A stretch of DNA of 64,000 bases from Bacteroidaceae bacterium (GTDB lineage: Bacteria > Bacteroidota > Bacteroidia > Bacteroidales > Bacteroidaceae), in assembly GCA_017617315.1 (NCBI GenBank), contig JAFZWM010000025.1, forward strand, positions 43,060 through 107,059, given 5' to 3'. Made by a program: the position numbers and the translations under genes. The notes under the pieces are model-generated. The model worked only from the letters and a program-made list of their open reading frames with translations, did no database searches and was not told the DNA's origin. Below, in pieces: positions 7,305-16,113 of the stretch (the stretch's first letter is position 1; every line of letters starts with the position of its first letter).

Positions 7305-9455
7305 ATGAATAAGAAGATTTTTTTAGGATTTATTGCCGTTTCCCTTCTGTCGGCAAACAGAACCTTTGCACAGAGTTACATGACCGAGCATCAGCTCGAT
7401 TCGCTCGAAAATTCGTGGGCTGCAATGCAAGACACGCTGAAGAACGTTGAGGTAGTGGCTCAGAAGCGCATCGTAAAGGTAGAGTCGGACAAGATTACTT
7501 ACAGCGTAAAGGACGATTCGGATGCCAAGACAAACAACGTGCTCGACATGCTTCGAAAGGTTCCGATGGTAACGGTAGACGGTCAGGATAACATCAAGGT
7601 TAACGGCAGCAGCAGTTTCAAGGTTTATGTAAACGGCAAGCCGAATGCCATGATCAGTTCGAACCCGAGCACAATTCTCAAGGCAATGCCGGCATCGGTG
7701 GTTAAGAATATCGAGGTCGTTACCAATCCGGGCGCAAAATACGATGCCGAGGGAACTGGCGGAATACTTAACATAACAATGCTTACCGACAGCAGCATGG
7801 AAGGCTATCTGGCAAACATCTATGCCATGGGCGGAAACCGTGTAAACGGAGGCGGAGTCTATTCAACAGTCCAGAAGAAGAAAGTTACGGTTTCGCTCAA
7901 CGTAGGCGACAATTATCTTATTCAGCCTAAGATTGATATCGAAAATCAGTACGGCAATCTGGCAACCGCAACAAAGCAGGTTTTCAAGTCAACCACAAAG
8001 GGCTGGACAAACTCGATTAATGCCAACACCGACATCAGCGTCGATGTAGATTCGCTCAACTCGTTTTCTGTAAACGGCGGAGTTTCGTTCACCCCTATGC
8101 ACACTTGGAGCGATGCCTTGACCGATATCAGAGGCGCGCAGAATTCAAGCTATTCAACCCACAGTAACAATCGCACCCGCAACACACATTTCTTTGCCGG
8201 AGCCGACTACAAACATAACTTCCGTGGCGGAAACGGACATAGCCTGATGCTTGCATACCATTTGAGCAGTCAGCCAACGCGCACCGAAAGCGAGAGCGAA
8301 TATTCGGTTTCGTACATGCCTGCATATAACGAGACAAACCGCAGCAACATGGTTGAGAATACAATTCAGACCGATTACAGTCTGCCGCTTTCATCAACCA
8401 TGCGACTCGAAACGGGAGCGAAGTACATCTTCCGCCGAAACACAAGTAACACTACGCTTCTTAACTATCGCAACGCCAACGATATTGGCGCACTCTACGC
8501 AAGTTACGGCTACAATTACAAGATGTTCAGTTCAAAGGCTGGAGTGAGATACGAGCATACGAGCCAGAAGATTACAGGCACGGAGAACGATTTCTCTGTT
8601 GGATACGACAATGTTGTGCCAACGGTAACATTCGGCTTGAATCTTAAGAACATGCAGAACCTCGGACTTTCGTACAACATGCGAATAAGCCGTCCGGGCA
8701 TCTCTCTGCTCAATCCATACGTCAATACTCAGAACCCAACGATGCTCGAGTACGGAAATCCTAATCTGGAGGCCGAGAAGATTCACAACATTCAGCTTTC
8801 ATACGGAATGTTCAGTCAGAAAGTTATGATAAACGCATCGCTCCGCCACAACTTCCAGAACAACAGCATCGAGAAGTACACATTCAGCGAGAACGACGTG
8901 ATACACACAACTTACGGCAACATTGCCAAGAAGCGCAACACATCGCTGAATCTTTTCTGTAGCGTAACTCTTACGCCAAAGACGAAGGCAATGATTAACG
9001 GTTCGGTTATTTATGCCGACCTCCGAAGCGATGTTCTTGGATATTCGAACAGCGGATGGCAGAGCTCGCTCATGGCAAACATTCAGCAGGATTTGTGGTG
9101 GAAACTGAAGCTGAGCGTCTTCTGCTTTACAAACACGCCTGAGTATAAATTGCAAGGAAAGAGTCCGGCAATCAGCGTTCATGGCCTTAACCTGAGCAAG
9201 TCGTTGTGCAAGGACAGGGTAAATCTGTCGATAAACACGATAAATCCGTTTGTAACGGTAATGAAGATTAAGGACGAGACTCGCGGAGCTGATTTCAGCA
9301 GCATATCAGATGTAAGGGTAAACATGCGCTCGGTTATCTTCACGGCAAATATCCGCCTTGGAAATCTGAAGCCGAAGAGCAGCAACGCCTCAAGAATAAG
9401 CAGCGATGATGTAAAGGAGGTAAAAGACAGCGGAATTAACAGCGTATTCAAGTAA
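7305..9455 (+). CDS. TonB-dependent outer membrane receptor-like beta-barrel protein
   Basis: The 716-residue product has a signal peptide (ending TFAQS), a short extension with KNVEVVAQKRIVKVESDKI, a plug region (NVLDMLRKVPMVTVDG, FKVYVNGKPNAM, NIEVVTNPGAKYDAEGTGGI) and a long beta-barrel of alternating strands. There is no N-terminal carboxypeptidase-regulatory domain, which places it with the outer-membrane beta-barrel family rather than SusC. Substrate unknown. It is directly followed by a LytS/LytTR two-component pair, which suggests joint regulation or signalling. The ATG at 7305 is preferred because it is followed by a canonical signal peptide and lies behind the promoter box. Confidence 0.85.
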   Translation: MNKKIFLGFIAVSLLSANRTFAQSYMTEHQLDSLENSWAAMQDTLKNVEVVAQKRIVKVESDKITYSVKDDSDAKTNNVLDMLRKVPMVTVDGQDNIKVNGSSSFKVYVNGKPNAMISSNPSTILKAMPASVVKNIEVVTNPGAKYDAEGTGGILNITMLTDSSMEGYLANIYAMGGNRVNGGGVYSTVQKKKVTVSLNVGDNYLIQPKIDIENQYGNLATATKQVFKSTTKGWTNSINANTDISVDVDSLNSFSVNGGVSFTPMHTWSDALTDIRGAQNSSYSTHSNNRTRNTHFFAGADYKHNFRGGNGHSLMLAYHLSSQPTRTESESEYSVSYMPAYNETNRSNMVENTIQTDYSLPLSSTMRLETGAKYIFRRNTSNTTLLNYRNANDIGALYASYGYNYKMFSSKAGVRYEHTSQKITGTENDFSVGYDNVVPTVTFGLNLKNMQNLGLSYNMRISRPGISLLNPYVNTQNPTMLEYGNPNLEAEKIHNIQLSYGMFSQKVMINASLRHNFQNNSIEKYTFSENDVIHTTYGNIAKKRNTSLNLFCSVTLTPKTKAMINGSVIYADLRSDVLGYSNSGWQSSLMANIQQDLWWKLKLSVFCFTNTPEYKLQGKSPAISVHGLNLSKSLCKDRVNLSINTINPFVTVMKIKDETRGADFSSISDVRVNMRSVIFTANIRLGNLKPKSSNASRISSDDVKEVKDSGINSVFK

Positions 9456-9462
9456 AAAAGTG

Positions 9463-9470
9463 TATATTTG
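9463..9470 (+). promoter_or_regulatory. -7 box of the LytS/LytTR promoter
   Basis: TATATTTG matches TAnnTTTG and lies 8 bases after the TonB-receptor stop and 21 bases before the ATG at 9492. It suggests the two-component pair can be transcribed separately from the receptor. Confidence 0.6.
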
Positions 9471-9491
9471 TGTGCCAAACATTTTTTCTGT

Positions 9492-10556
9492 ATGGATGAA
9501 TACACAATCTTGAAGACAACGAGAAGCCAGCAGATTCTGGGATTCGTGTTTATTCTCGTAATTCTGGCAGCACCGCTCATAGGAGTGTTCGGCGACGGCA
9601 CTCCTACGGTAGAGCGGCTTGTTGCTGCCATCTACAACTCGCGCTTTTATTACAGCACGAATCTGATGACGATTCTCACGTTCTGCGTGGCTTACGACAT
9701 CACCGTTCCGCGCTATTTCATGTTCCGTAAGTATGGCAAGTTCTTTGCCATTACGTTTGCCGTTTTCTTGGTGTCAGAGATTATAGTCTCTTACATAAAC
9801 AGCAAGATGGGCTGGAAATTCGATTTTGCCGGAACGGGACTAATCGTTGTGCTGATAAAATTGCTGTCAAACATCCTTGTCGTTTTTGTTGCCGTCGGAT
9901 TCAGGGCGTTGCAGGCAAACAGTGAGCTGAAGAAAGAGGTGCTCGAGCGGCGCAACTTTCAGATTCAGGCAGAGCTTGAGCAGCTGAAGAGTCAGCTGAA
10001 TCCGCACTTCCTGTTCAATACGCTCAACAACATCTCGTCGCTCTCGGCGTTCGATACCGATGCTACCCAGCTTTCAATAAGCAAGCTTAGCGATATGCTC
10101 CGTTACGTCATCTACGACACAACGAGTCAGAAGGTTGAACTGAAGAAGGAAATAGACTTCATCGTAAATTATGTAGACTTGATGAAACTGCGCTACGACG
10201 AATCTACGCTGACGGTAAACGTTAGTGTGAATATTGCCAACATGCAATGCAAGATTGCCCCGATGCTGTACATCTCGATTGTAGAGAATGCCTTTAAATA
10301 TGGCGCGAGCAGCAAGGTTAAGTCGTCGATAGACATCAACGTTTCAGAAGAAAATTCCGACATCACTTTTGTTGTTACAAACACTCTTCTCAAAGACAAC
10401 GAGGTGAACAACGCTCACAAGGGCGGGGTTGGAATATCGAATCTGAAGAAACGCCTCGACATAATCTATCCCGACAGTTACGAATATACTTACGGACTGA
10501 CTGGCGACGGCAAATATCGGGCATCAATAAAACTCTTTAACCAGAAGAAAATATGA
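9492..10556 (+). CDS. LytS-type sensor histidine kinase
   Basis: The 354-residue protein has about four hydrophobic membrane segments in its first 150 residues, a short coiled coil, and a His_kinase domain: QLKSQLNPHFLFNTLNNISSL carries the phospho-accepting His, SIVENAFKYG is the N-box and GVGISNLKKRL the glycine-rich ATP lid. It lacks a recognisable extracytoplasmic sensor domain, so the membrane segments probably sense. The gene overlaps the response regulator by four bases. The ATG at 9492 lies behind the promoter box; a TTG start at 9468 would overlap the box and is rejected. Confidence 0.92.
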   Translation: MDEYTILKTTRSQQILGFVFILVILAAPLIGVFGDGTPTVERLVAAIYNSRFYYSTNLMTILTFCVAYDITVPRYFMFRKYGKFFAITFAVFLVSEIIVSYINSKMGWKFDFAGTGLIVVLIKLLSNILVVFVAVGFRALQANSELKKEVLERRNFQIQAELEQLKSQLNPHFLFNTLNNISSLSAFDTDATQLSISKLSDMLRYVIYDTTSQKVELKKEIDFIVNYVDLMKLRYDESTLTVNVSVNIANMQCKIAPMLYISIVENAFKYGASSKVKSSIDINVSEENSDITFVVTNTLLKDNEVNNAHKGGVGISNLKKRLDIIYPDSYEYTYGLTGDGKYRASIKLFNQKKI

Positions 10557-11269
10557 CACTAAACTGTATAATCGTTGACGACGAGCCGCTGGCAATAAAG
10601 CTTCTGAAGAATTTCATCGAGAAAACGCCCTTCACGCAGCTTCAGGCATCGTTTCTCGACCCGATGGAGGCGATTGAGGGAATAAACGACGATGTTCATC
10701 TGCTTTTTCTCGACATAAACATGCCCGGAATAACAGGGCTCGAACTGTCGAGGCTCGTAAGCGGAAGAACGCGGATAATCTTCACCACCGCATTTCGCGA
10801 GTATGCCTTGGACAGCTACGAGGTAAACGCCCTCGACTATCTTCTGAAGCCGATAAACTACACGGCTTTTCTGAAGGCTGTAACAAAGGGTAAGGAGTGG
10901 TTCGAGCAGCAGGAAAGGCTCAGCGAGATGTCGTCGGCACAGATGCAGGAGGCACAGCGCAACTTCATCTTCGTAAAGAGCGACTACCGACAGGTTCGCG
11001 TAAACTTCGACGACATTCTTTTCATCAGCGGAATGAAGGATTATGTGCGCATTCATCTGGCATCGGGAGGCCGTCCGGTAATAGCCCTCTCAACAATGAA
11101 GGCGATAGAGGACAAACTTCCTCAGAACCAGTTTTGCCGCGTGCATCGCTCGTATATCGTTGCCATAAGCAAGATTGAGAGCATAGAGCACAATAGGATA
11201 AAAATAGGAGAAGAACTGATTCCGATTTCTGAAAACTATCTCGACGATTTCAATTCGAAGATTGACTGA
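10553..11269 (+). CDS. LytTR-family response regulator
   Basis: The 238-residue protein has a receiver domain (IIVDDEPLAIKLL; phospho-acceptor Asp in LFLDINMPG; conserved Thr in IIFTTAF; Lys in YLLKP) and a C-terminal LytTR DNA-binding domain from about residue 140 (FVKSDYRQVRVNFDDILFI, FCRVHRSYIV). It is the partner of the overlapping sensor kinase. Target sites cannot be read from the window, though the adjacent TonB-receptor gene is a plausible target. Confidence 0.93.
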   Translation: MTLNCIIVDDEPLAIKLLKNFIEKTPFTQLQASFLDPMEAIEGINDDVHLLFLDINMPGITGLELSRLVSGRTRIIFTTAFREYALDSYEVNALDYLLKPINYTAFLKAVTKGKEWFEQQERLSEMSSAQMQEAQRNFIFVKSDYRQVRVNFDDILFISGMKDYVRIHLASGGRPVIALSTMKAIEDKLPQNQFCRVHRSYIVAISKIESIEHNRIKIGEELIPISENYLDDFNSKID

Positions 11270-11278
11270 GGTAAAAAA

Positions 11279-11316
11279 GAAAGCCTATGGTGAATTTTAC
11301 TTCACTATAGGCTTTC
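11279..11316. terminator. bidirectional terminator hairpin
   Basis: GAAAGCCTATGGTGAA and TTCACTATAGGCTTTC form a 16-position stem with one mismatch around a TTTTAC loop. On the minus strand it is followed by a T-run. It overlaps the last codons and stop of the rhodanese gene and serves the convergent LytTR gene. Confidence 0.8.
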
Positions 11317-11698
11317 CTGCTTTTTCCCATGCAAGGAAACCGCTGTCCAGTTCTATTACATTGTATCCTTCGGAAATAAGAATCTGCGCGGCATTTTTAG
11401 AGCGTTTTCCGCCTCGGCAGTAAAGCGCGATGACATTCTCTTTCGGCAAGATTGCCAGAGCACGGTTTCTGAAGTCGCTCGACAGCACATCGATATTTAT
11501 GGCTCCGTCGATGTGGCCTTCAACAAATTCGCTTATCTTTCGCACGTCTACAATTGTTACATTGTCATTTCTGATAGCCTTTTCAAAACAATCAGGTTTC
11601 ATTGACTTGAAACCATCGCTTACAGTATAGCATTTGTTCTTTTGGCATCCTAAAAACAATAGTGTAGACAAAATGAATAGTAGTATGTTGGATTTCAT
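11297..11698 (-). CDS. rhodanese-domain lipoprotein
   Basis: The 133-residue product begins MKSNILLFILSTLLFLGCQ, with a lipobox (LFLGC) directing lipid anchoring. The rest is one rhodanese domain with IVDVRKISEFVEGHIDGAINI and the active-site loop YCRGGKRS, in which the catalytic Cys is present. Such proteins carry sulphur or relay thiols; here the domain sits on the periplasmic side, unlike cytoplasmic rhodaneses. A longer frame to 11788 is rejected because its extension is not signal-like and the -7 box at 11714-11721 sits inside it. Confidence 0.88.
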   Translation of the reverse strand: MKSNILLFILSTLLFLGCQKNKCYTVSDGFKSMKPDCFEKAIRNDNVTIVDVRKISEFVEGHIDGAINIDVLSSDFRNRALAILPKENVIALYCRGGKRSKNAAQILISEGYNVIELDSGFLAWEKAGKPIVK

Positions 11699-11709
11699 TT
11701 TTATTGATT

Positions 11710-11742
11710 TTTGCAAAAATACAAATATTAGTTTTAACTTTG
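11710..11742 (+). promoter_or_regulatory. promoter of trmO
   Basis: TTTG at 11710-11713 and TAACTTTG at 11735-11742 are 21 bases apart. The ATG follows 22 bases after the box. Confidence 0.7.
11714..11721 (-). promoter_or_regulatory. -7 box of the rhodanese gene
   Basis: The minus strand reads TATTTTTG, 15 bases before the start codon at 11698. It lies within the trmO promoter, so the two divergent promoters overlap. Confidence 0.55.
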
Positions 11743-11764
11743 TAATAAATTTTGAAATAAATAT

Positions 11765-12496
11765 ATGGAAATTTTGCCCATTGCACATATTGAGAGCGAT
11801 TTTGACTCAAAGTTCGGAGTTCCTCGCCAGAGTGGTGTTGTGAAAGAACTTACCGCGCGCATCGTTTTCGCCCACGAATTCCGAAATCCAGATGCTTTCA
11901 GAGACCTCGACGGATTCAGTCATATCTGGCTTCTGTGGGATTTTTCAGAAACCCACAAGGACAAGTGGAAGCCAACCGTCCGTCCTCCGCGTCTTGGCGG
12001 AAACAAGAGGGTAGGAGTCTTTGCCACTCGCTCGCCGTTTCGTCCCAATGCTATAGGATTGTCGGTTGTAAGGCTCGTTTCCATAGATTTTGCCTGTGCC
12101 GATGCACCCGTGCTCGTTGTCGAGGGTGCTGACCTTATGAACGGCACGCCAATTTACGACGTCAAGCCTTATCTTCCTTATGCCGATTGCATCCCCGATG
12201 CCGTCGGAGGCTTTACCGATGCCATTCAGCAGAATCAGCCTTTGCTCGAGGTTGACTATGCCGATGGAGTGCGAGAACGCCTTTGTAGTCTGCTTGCCGG
12301 AAAATTCGGCTCGGACGAGACTCTGCGAAAGATTCAGGCACTCGGACAGATTCTTTCCAACGACCCTCGGCCGCACTATCAGCACGATGCCAGCAGGGTG
12401 TACGGAATGACTTTTGCCGGCATCGACGTTCATTTTGTGGTTTCCGGCAGCAGGCTTACGGTTATCGAGTGTAGTTGCTGCTTGCCTTGTAGGTAA
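11765..12496 (+). CDS. trmO: tRNA t6A37 N6-methyltransferase TrmO (TsaA/YaeB family)
   Basis: The 243-residue protein matches TrmO, which uses S-adenosylmethionine to methylate threonylcarbamoyl-adenosine 37 of a threonine tRNA. Visible signatures are PIAHIESDF near the start, GVPRQSG, HIWLLWDFS, VRPPRLGGNKRVGVFATRSPFRPN, LSVVRL and GTPIYDVKPYLPYAD. The C-terminal extension (DPRPHYQHD...YGMTFAGIDVHF) is also typical. The last 35 bases overlap the convergent esterase gene. Confidence 0.92.
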   Translation: MEILPIAHIESDFDSKFGVPRQSGVVKELTARIVFAHEFRNPDAFRDLDGFSHIWLLWDFSETHKDKWKPTVRPPRLGGNKRVGVFATRSPFRPNAIGLSVVRLVSIDFACADAPVLVVEGADLMNGTPIYDVKPYLPYADCIPDAVGGFTDAIQQNQPLLEVDYADGVRERLCSLLAGKFGSDETLRKIQALGQILSNDPRPHYQHDASRVYGMTFAGIDVHFVVSGSRLTVIECSCCLPCR

Positions 12497-13256
12497 GCTT
12501 CTCTACCGTAATTACATCGTAGAAATCTTTGTTTACTGGGCGGTTCTCATCCGTTAGGCTGTGCGACATAAGCCAGTCGTACGTTTCTATTATGTTGAAT
12601 ATGCGTTCTGGCTGTCCGTGGTTGTAGCCCTTCAGTTTTGTAAACAGAAGTCGTGAGTCGCCGTTCTGCTTAATCTTTTCCGACAGCGTTGTTGCGGTGC
12701 TGTAGGCTACGGCTCTGTCGGCTGTTCCGTGAAAAATCCAGAAAGGCAGTTTGCTCAGTCCCGACACATCGCGTCGCGAGCATCCTCCGCATATTTCTAT
12801 TCCGGCAGCTATTTTGTCGGGATATGCGGCGCAGAGGTCGGCTGTTCCGTATCCGCCCATGCTCATTCCTAGGGCGTAGATTCGGGTTGTGTCGATGTTG
12901 CAGTTGGTCTTCATCCAGTTTACGATGTTCATAATCTTGTCAGGATTCCATCCGTTTGTTGTCTGCGGCGCGATGACGTAGGCATCTATTGCCAGATGAT
13001 ATTTGTTTATGGCCTTTATCGTTCCGTATCTGAGCACTCGGTTCATGTCGGTTCCCGACAGGCTTTTTCCGTGCAGGAAGATAATGAGCGGTTTCTTTTC
13101 CGATGCTTGCAGCGAGTCGGGGCTGTACAGCCAGAAGTTGTATCCGTTTTCGACCTTGCCCTTTATTGCCACGCTCTTGTTTACTCCAAGATGGTAGCCC
13201 TGCCCGTAGGCGCAGAGGCAAATAACAAATGAGAGTATGAACAGAATTTTTCTCAT
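12462..13256 (-). CDS. exported alpha/beta-hydrolase (esterase-like)
   Basis: The 264-residue product has a signal peptide (ending CAYGQ) and an alpha/beta-hydrolase fold like the dienelactone hydrolase/feruloyl esterase D group. IIFLHGKSLSG is the oxyanion region, GMSMGGYG holds the nucleophile Ser, FHGTADRAV the acid Asp and KGYNHGQ the catalytic His. The likely role is hydrolysis of an ester outside the cytoplasm, perhaps on plant or glycan acyl groups. The last 35 bases overlap trmO tail to tail. Confidence 0.82.
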   Translation of the reverse strand: MRKILFILSFVICLCAYGQGYHLGVNKSVAIKGKVENGYNFWLYSPDSLQASEKKPLIIFLHGKSLSGTDMNRVLRYGTIKAINKYHLAIDAYVIAPQTTNGWNPDKIMNIVNWMKTNCNIDTTRIYALGMSMGGYGTADLCAAYPDKIAAGIEICGGCSRRDVSGLSKLPFWIFHGTADRAVAYSTATTLSEKIKQNGDSRLLFTKLKGYNHGQPERIFNIIETYDWLMSHSLTDENRPVNKDFYDVITVEKLTYKASSNYTR

Positions 13257-13316
13257 GATGGTTATAGTTTCTTGATTATAGTTGGCTGAAAAAATCTTGT
13301 CGCCTTTTTAAAAATA

Positions 13317-13347
13317 TAGAGGAGATGTAACGAAACACCCCCTCTAT
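13317..13347 (-). terminator. probable terminator of the HU gene
   Basis: On the minus strand TAGAGGGGGTG pairs with CATCTCCTCTA (two mismatches), followed by an AT-rich tract with a T-run. Confidence 0.5.
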
Positions 13348-13368
13348 TTAGCTATTTAAGTTTTTTTG

Positions 13369-13641
13369 TTACTTTATAGCTTCAGAAAGTTCTGCGCCTG
13401 CCTTGAACTTAGCGACTTTCTTTGCAGCGATTTCAATCTTCTCGCGTGTTGCTGGGTTAATACCAGTTCTTGCAGCTCTCTCCTCTACTGAGAATGTTCC
13501 GAAACCTACAAGAGCAATTTTATCGCCTTCTTTCAATGCTGCTGTGATGGCATCGATAGTGCCTTCAAGAGCTTTCTTTGAATCTGCTTTGCTAAGGCCG
13601 CTTTTAGCTGCGATAGCATCAATTAACTGTGATTTGTTCAT
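13369..13641 (-). CDS. HU-family DNA-binding protein
   Basis: The 90-residue protein is a normal-length bacterial histone-like protein: MNKSQLIDAIAAKSGLSKAD, the GFGTF loop, and the DNA-binding arm region RTGINPATREKI followed by FKAGAELSEAI. It binds and bends DNA as a dimer and compacts the nucleoid. It is a single gene with a strong promoter and a likely terminator. Confidence 0.96.
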   Translation of the reverse strand: MNKSQLIDAIAAKSGLSKADSKKALEGTIDAITAALKEGDKIALVGFGTFSVEERAARTGINPATREKIEIAAKKVAKFKAGAELSEAIK

Positions 13642-13690
13642 ACTAGAATCTATTAAAGTAATTTACCGAAAATTCCGTTAATAACGGTGG

Positions 13691-13721
13691 CAAAGGTAAC
13701 GAAAAAACTCACATATACAAA
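13691..13721 (-). promoter_or_regulatory. promoter of the HU gene
   Basis: On the minus strand TTTG (13718-13721) and TACCTTTG (13691-13698) are 19 bases apart, a good match to the Bacteroidetes consensus. The start codon is 49 bases further on. Confidence 0.75.
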
Positions 13722-13806
13722 TTTTATGTAGGTTATTATTCGTTGGAATGCCTTTTTTTTGCATTTTTTAAGATGTTTTTACCGTTTTTAGGGCTTCAGA
13801 GCCTCT

Positions 13807-14274
13807 TTAATACTCTATTTGGTGCGTGTAGAAACTAAGCAGAAGGAAGTGGTCTACGGCTGTCATTATTACAGAATATGTTGGCTCGATGCGGCCGTAT
13901 CGGCAGTAAAAATCCTCGGCATTGGTCTCGCCGTACCGTTTTGTAAGGTGCTCAACCATTCCTTTCTGAACCTCCTCGGTATAGTCTTCCATGTAGCACA
14001 CAAGTTTCTCAACGCCCTTTGGGTTGTCGCGGTATGCCTTTATGTAAACGATGCACTTGCATCCGCAGTATTCGCCTTTCAGATAAATTCCGTTGGCAGT
14101 TTCTTGGTTGAATACAAAGCCTTTCTGTCGTTGCAGAATGAAGGCCACGTCTTTAGGCGATTGGTTTAGGTCTACTCCCTTGAAGCTGAGTTGTGCCTGT
14201 GCGTTGCCGTGGCTTATGCCAAAGGCAAACAAAAAAGCAAGCGAGAGTAATAGTCTGTTAATAATTCTTTTCAT
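13807..14274 (-). CDS. exported hypothetical protein
   Basis: The 155-residue product has a signal peptide (MKRIINRLLLSLAFLFAFG, cleavage near NAQA) and a short mature domain with phrases FKGVDLNQSPKDV, YLKGEYCGCKC and MVEHLTKRYGE. The start at 14274 is chosen because the signal peptide begins there; an extension to 14313 adds residues that are not signal-like. A near -7 box (CATTTTTG on the minus strand, 14303-14310) precedes it. I do not recognise the family beyond small Bacteroidetes exported proteins. It is divergent from the FAD oxidoreductase. Confidence 0.7.
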   Translation of the reverse strand: MKRIINRLLLSLAFLFAFGISHGNAQAQLSFKGVDLNQSPKDVAFILQRQKGFVFNQETANGIYLKGEYCGCKCIVYIKAYRDNPKGVEKLVCYMEDYTEEVQKGMVEHLTKRYGETNAEDFYCRYGRIEPTYSVIMTAVDHFLLLSFYTHQIEY

Positions 14275-14393
14275 TTTTGTTTTGTTATTTAGGTTTCGAC
14301 TGCAAAAATGCACAATCTTTCCGAATATTGCAAAATAATTCGGCTGATTTTGATTTTTGTTTCTGCCTTGCCCGATATTTGGCGATTTTTGGC

Positions 14394-14401
14394 TAATTTT
14401 G
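14394..14401 (+). promoter_or_regulatory. -7 box of the FAD oxidoreductase gene
   Basis: TAATTTTG matches TAnnTTTG, with TTG at 14368-14370 as a possible -33 element 23 bases upstream. It lies 29 bases before the ATG at 14431, which supports that start. Confidence 0.6.
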
Positions 14402-14430
14402 CTCGCTTAAACACATTATTTATATTTCTT

Positions 14431-16080
14431 ATGATAAAGGAATTTCAGTATAGAGTGCTGCCGCAGAATGCGGTAAACGAACAGGCGGTTAAGGATTTCA
14501 TTGCGCACGAGGAAGGGCTCGACATTCGCACGCTTACGGCGGTGCGAGTGCTAAAACGCAGCATCGATGCCCGTCAGCGTACCGTGATGGTAAACCTGAA
14601 GGTTCGTGCCTACATTAACGAGCAGCCGCAAGACGATGAGTTTGTGCGCACCGAGTACAGGAATGTCGAAGGCAAGCCGAAGGTATTGGTTGTCGGTGCC
14701 GGCCCCGGCGGACTGTTCGCAGCTCTTCGCCTTATCGAGCTTGGACTTTGTCCTATCGTGGTGGAGCGCGGAAAGAATGTTCGCGACCGCAAGCTCGATA
14801 TCGCCAAAATCTCGCGCGAGCACAAGGTTGACAGCGAGAGCAACTACAGCTTTGGCGAGGGCGGAGCAGGAGCGTATTCCGACGGAAAACTCTATACTCG
14901 AAGCAAGAAGAGAGGAAACATCGACAAGATTCTGAATGTCTTCTGCCAGCATGGCGCAAGCACGTCAATCCTCGTCGATGCGCATCCGCATATCGGAACG
15001 GACAAGCTTCCGCGAGTTATCGAGAATATGCGAAACACGATTCTCGAATGCGGCGGCGAGGTTCATTTCCAAACCCGAATGGAATCGATCATCATCGAGA
15101 AAAACGAGGTGAAGGGCATTGTGGTTAAGCATCTTGACACGGGCATGGAGCAGGAACTCTTTGGCCCGGTGATTCTGGCAACAGGTCATAGCGCGCGCGA
15201 TGTATATCGTTGGCTCTATAATAATAATGTGCAAGTTGAGGCCAAGGGTTTGGCGGTGGGTGTGCGTCTTGAGCATCCGTCGCACCTTATCGACTGCATT
15301 CAGTATCATAACCGTCAGGGCAGGGGAAAATATCTTCCGGCGGCCGAATATTCGTTTGTTCATCAGGTTGATGGCAGGGGAGTATATTCGTTCTGTATGT
15401 GTCCGGGCGGATTTGTTGTGCCTGCGGCGAGCGGCCCTCACCAGATTGTGGTAAATGGAATGAGTCCGTCAAACCGAGGTTCGAAGTGGAGCAACTCTGG
15501 AATGGTTGTCGAACTTCATCCCGAGGATTTGGCTGAAAAGTCGATGAAGAATTTCATTTCTGAATATGTTGGCGGATTGAAGGACGAAGGTTTCGATGCA
15601 ACTCATCTTGATGCGAGCCATCCGCTGGCGATGATGCAGTTTCAGGATGCGCTCGAGAAGCAGAATTGGAAGGCTGGAAACATGCGCCAGACGGCTCCGG
15701 CGCAGAGAATGGCCGATTTCGTGAACCGAAAGCTAAGCTACGACTTGCCCGATTCGTCTTACAGTCCGGGACTTATCTCTTCGCCTCTGCACTTCTGGAT
15801 GCCCGAGTTCATCAGCGGCAGACTGTCTAAGGGCTTTCTTCAGTTTGGAAAGATGAGCCACGGATTTCTGACCAACGAGGCCGTTATGATTGGCGTTGAA
15901 ACCAGAACGTCGTCGCCCGTGCGAATTGTGCGCGACAAGGAAACGCTTCAGCACGTTGAAATAAAAGGACTTTTCCCTTGTGGCGAGGGCGCTGGATATG
16001 CCGGAGGAATTGTTTCGGCTGGCGTAGACGGCGAGCGTTGTGCCGAGAGCGCATTGCGATATATAGAAGAAAAGAACTAA
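14431..16080 (+). CDS. FAD-dependent oxidoreductase (uncharacterised)
   Basis: The 549-residue cytoplasmic protein has an N-terminal region of about 85 residues, the dinucleotide motif VLVVGAGPGGLFAALRL, an FAD-linked phrase SFGEGGAGAYSDGKL, the motif ILATGHSARDVY, and a C-terminal FAD-binding end LFPCGEGAGYAGGIVSAGVDG. This layout matches a widespread, poorly described family of NAD(P)/FAD-dependent oxidoreductases in anaerobes. The substrate is unknown. An upstream in-frame start at 14308 would cross the promoter box and is less likely. Confidence 0.85.
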   Translation: MIKEFQYRVLPQNAVNEQAVKDFIAHEEGLDIRTLTAVRVLKRSIDARQRTVMVNLKVRAYINEQPQDDEFVRTEYRNVEGKPKVLVVGAGPGGLFAALRLIELGLCPIVVERGKNVRDRKLDIAKISREHKVDSESNYSFGEGGAGAYSDGKLYTRSKKRGNIDKILNVFCQHGASTSILVDAHPHIGTDKLPRVIENMRNTILECGGEVHFQTRMESIIIEKNEVKGIVVKHLDTGMEQELFGPVILATGHSARDVYRWLYNNNVQVEAKGLAVGVRLEHPSHLIDCIQYHNRQGRGKYLPAAEYSFVHQVDGRGVYSFCMCPGGFVVPAASGPHQIVVNGMSPSNRGSKWSNSGMVVELHPEDLAEKSMKNFISEYVGGLKDEGFDATHLDASHPLAMMQFQDALEKQNWKAGNMRQTAPAQRMADFVNRKLSYDLPDSSYSPGLISSPLHFWMPEFISGRLSKGFLQFGKMSHGFLTNEAVMIGVETRTSSPVRIVRDKETLQHVEIKGLFPCGEGAGYAGGIVSAGVDGERCAESALRYIEEKN

Positions 16081-16106
16081 AGCGAAATCCTCGCTTTAGT
16101 TCTTTT
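16070..16106. terminator. bidirectional terminator
   Basis: A perfect 16-bp inverted repeat with the 5-base loop AATCC begins inside the last codons of the oxidoreductase gene (16070-16085) and ends at 16106. A-runs and T-runs on either side let it serve both convergent transcripts. Confidence 0.85.
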
Positions 16107-16113
16107 CTTATTA

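Noticed and set aside
9468..9491. TTG start for the LytS-type kinase
   Set aside because: It lies within the promoter -7 box and adds residues without a role; the ATG at 9492 fits better.
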